From assembly GCA_021772595.1 (NCBI GenBank), contig JAJFLS010000281.1, positions 1 to 14,238 of the forward strand: DNA of 14,238 bases. The letters run 5' to 3'. Of the stretch, positions 13,497-14,238 are shown piece after piece (position 1 is the first letter of the stretch; every line of letters starts with the position of its first letter). The position numbers were made by a program, and so were the translations under genes. Origin of the DNA: Opitutales bacterium. GTDB taxonomy: Bacteria > Verrucomicrobiota > Verrucomicrobiia > Opitutales > Opitutaceae. The notes below the pieces were generated by a model. It saw only the letters and a list, made by a program, of their open reading frames with translations, was not told the origin of the DNA and did not search any database.

Positions 13497-14237
13497 TTAG
13501 TTCCATTGGTCCGAGCTGTCGGAGGAGGTGGTATCTCCTTCGTCGAAGCTGGAGAACACTTCTTCGTTCTGATCGGCGATCCGGTTCTTGCCTTGTGATC
13601 CTGGGATTTTCCCAGCGGCTTTCTTTAAGAGCCCTTGGGCGAATCCTTTAGTAGACGGAGAATTAGACGAGCCGGCGTTCGATTCGTGGGCTGTCTTGCC
13701 CACCATTTCGCCGAGTTCTTCGATGATCCGGTTGATGTCGTCGGACTGCGAGTTGAGCTCCTGGGCGGCGCTCGCATTTTCCTCGGAGCTGGAAGCGTAG
13801 GACTGGACGACTTTGTCCATTTCCTCGACTGCTTTCGAGATTTGCGAGATGCCGCTTGATTGCTCGTCGGAGGAGTTCCGGATTTCGTCCACGCTAGTGC
13901 TTATGTTGTTAGCCTGCTCGAAATTGAGCTGCATCAATTCGATGATCTTGTTGCTCAGGGTACTGGCTTGGCTGGTTTTATCATTCGAGTCCACAATCAG
14001 GCTCGAAGTGGATTTAGCGGCTTCGGCTGAACGCATTGCCAGATTTCTGACTTCCTCGGCGACCACGGAGAATCCTGCTCCGGCTTCGCCTGCTCTCGCT
14101 GCTTCGACAGCGGCGTTGTGCGCGAGGAGGTTGGTCTGGAAGGCGAGGTCGTCGATGGTCTTGACGTTTGTAGCCGTCTCGGCGCCAGCGACAACCGAAG
14201 AGGCGATAGAGAGAGTCAGGAGGGACATGGGCGGTGC
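13497..14237 (-). CDS. Methyl-accepting chemotaxis protein, C-terminal signalling part (runs off right edge)
   Basis: This is the cytoplasmic signalling domain of a chemoreceptor, which controls the kinase CheA through CheW. The leftward frame is still open at the window edge. An ATG at 14228 exists, but the residues around it already fit the coiled coil leading to VKTIDDLAFQTNLL, so the real start lies outside. The hairpin tip is diagnostic: IDDLAFQTNLLAHNAAVEAARAGEAGAGFSVVAEEVRNLA (about 14162-14043, written here in pieces of the family signature). The usual Leu after LLA is His here. The descending helix follows (SSDEQSSGISQISKAVEEMD, SSSEENASAAQELN), with Glu/Gln pairs that could be methylation sites. 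The ~60-residue tail is Ser/Asp-rich and ends SSDSSDQWN, without an exact NWETF-type CheR tether. Sensor and membrane parts are not in the window. Confidence 0.93.
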   Translation of the reverse strand, partial: APPMSLLTLSIASSVVAGAETATNVKTIDDLAFQTNLLAHNAAVEAARAGEAGAGFSVVAEEVRNLAMRSAEAAKSTSSLIVDSNDKTSQASTLSNKIIELMQLNFEQANNISTSVDEIRNSSDEQSSGISQISKAVEEMDKVVQSYASSSEENASAAQELNSQSDDINRIIEELGEMVGKTAHESNAGSSNSPSTKGFAQGLLKKAAGKIPGSQGKNRIADQNEEVFSSFDEGDTTSSDSSDQWN

Positions 14238-14238
14238 G

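Noticed and set aside
14226..14228. ATG 14228 as the true start of a short MCP
   Set aside because: The frame is open to the window edge and the first residues already align with the coiled coil before the signalling tip, so the gene is cut by the window.

Overview
The window looks like chromosome from a member of the Verrucomicrobiota, most likely a marine Opitutales/Puniceicoccales-type (Pelagicoccus-like) bacterium. This is inferred from the gene mix (a secreted formylglycine sulfatase, several sugar-isomerase-type TIM barrels, an NAD-linked formate dehydrogenase, a chemoreceptor) and from the style of the intergenic DNA. Almost every gap holds a stem-loop whose arm carries GTAGG/CCTAC, plus degenerate 'CCCACGGATT..ACGGATGG'-type repeats. 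The taxonomic call is recognition from memory, not a database result.

Layout. (1) 2-361: 3' end of a sugar phosphate isomerase/epimerase running off the left edge, followed by a long GC-rich hairpin (424-488). (2) 583-3104: a three-gene cassette of a NodU/TobZ-type carbamoyltransferase, a SxtJ-like membrane protein and a tiny DUF5989 (SxtK-like) membrane protein, the same trio and order as sxtI-sxtJ-sxtK of saxitoxin clusters. (3) 3205-5919: two closely spaced genes with a different base style, a gamma-glutamylcyclotransferase-fold protein and a 667-residue membrane-anchored TPR-like protein of unknown function. (4) 5954-6039: hairpins between convergent genes. (5) 6051-6860 (-): hydroxypyruvate isomerase family protein, divergent from (6) 7144-8613 (+): an exported sulfatase. 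A near-perfect 48-bp palindrome lies between them, and a second copy of its core lies after the sulfatase, upstream of (7) 8838-13227: a NAD-dependent formate dehydrogenase operon. The first gene of that operon is a NuoE-NuoF fusion (diaphorase) and the second is the FdsA-type molybdo-subunit, which is interrupted by one in-frame TGA at codon 523. (8) 13228-13496: repeats, a multi-stem element and a clear intrinsic terminator for (9) the C-terminal part of a methyl-accepting chemotaxis protein running leftward in from the right edge.

How the genes work together. The FDH pair would oxidise formate to CO2 and pass electrons through Fe-S clusters to FMN and NAD+. The TGA makes it uncertain whether the full catalytic subunit is produced. 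The sulfatase and the two TIM-barrel isomerases fit use of algal (sulfated) polysaccharides. The carbamoyltransferase trio probably modifies a secreted or surface glycan or metabolite, whose identity cannot be read here. The cyclotransferase/TPR pair is the least understood gene content. The most unusual signals are the interrupted FDH subunit with a SECIS-like hairpin after its TGA, and the twin palindromes.
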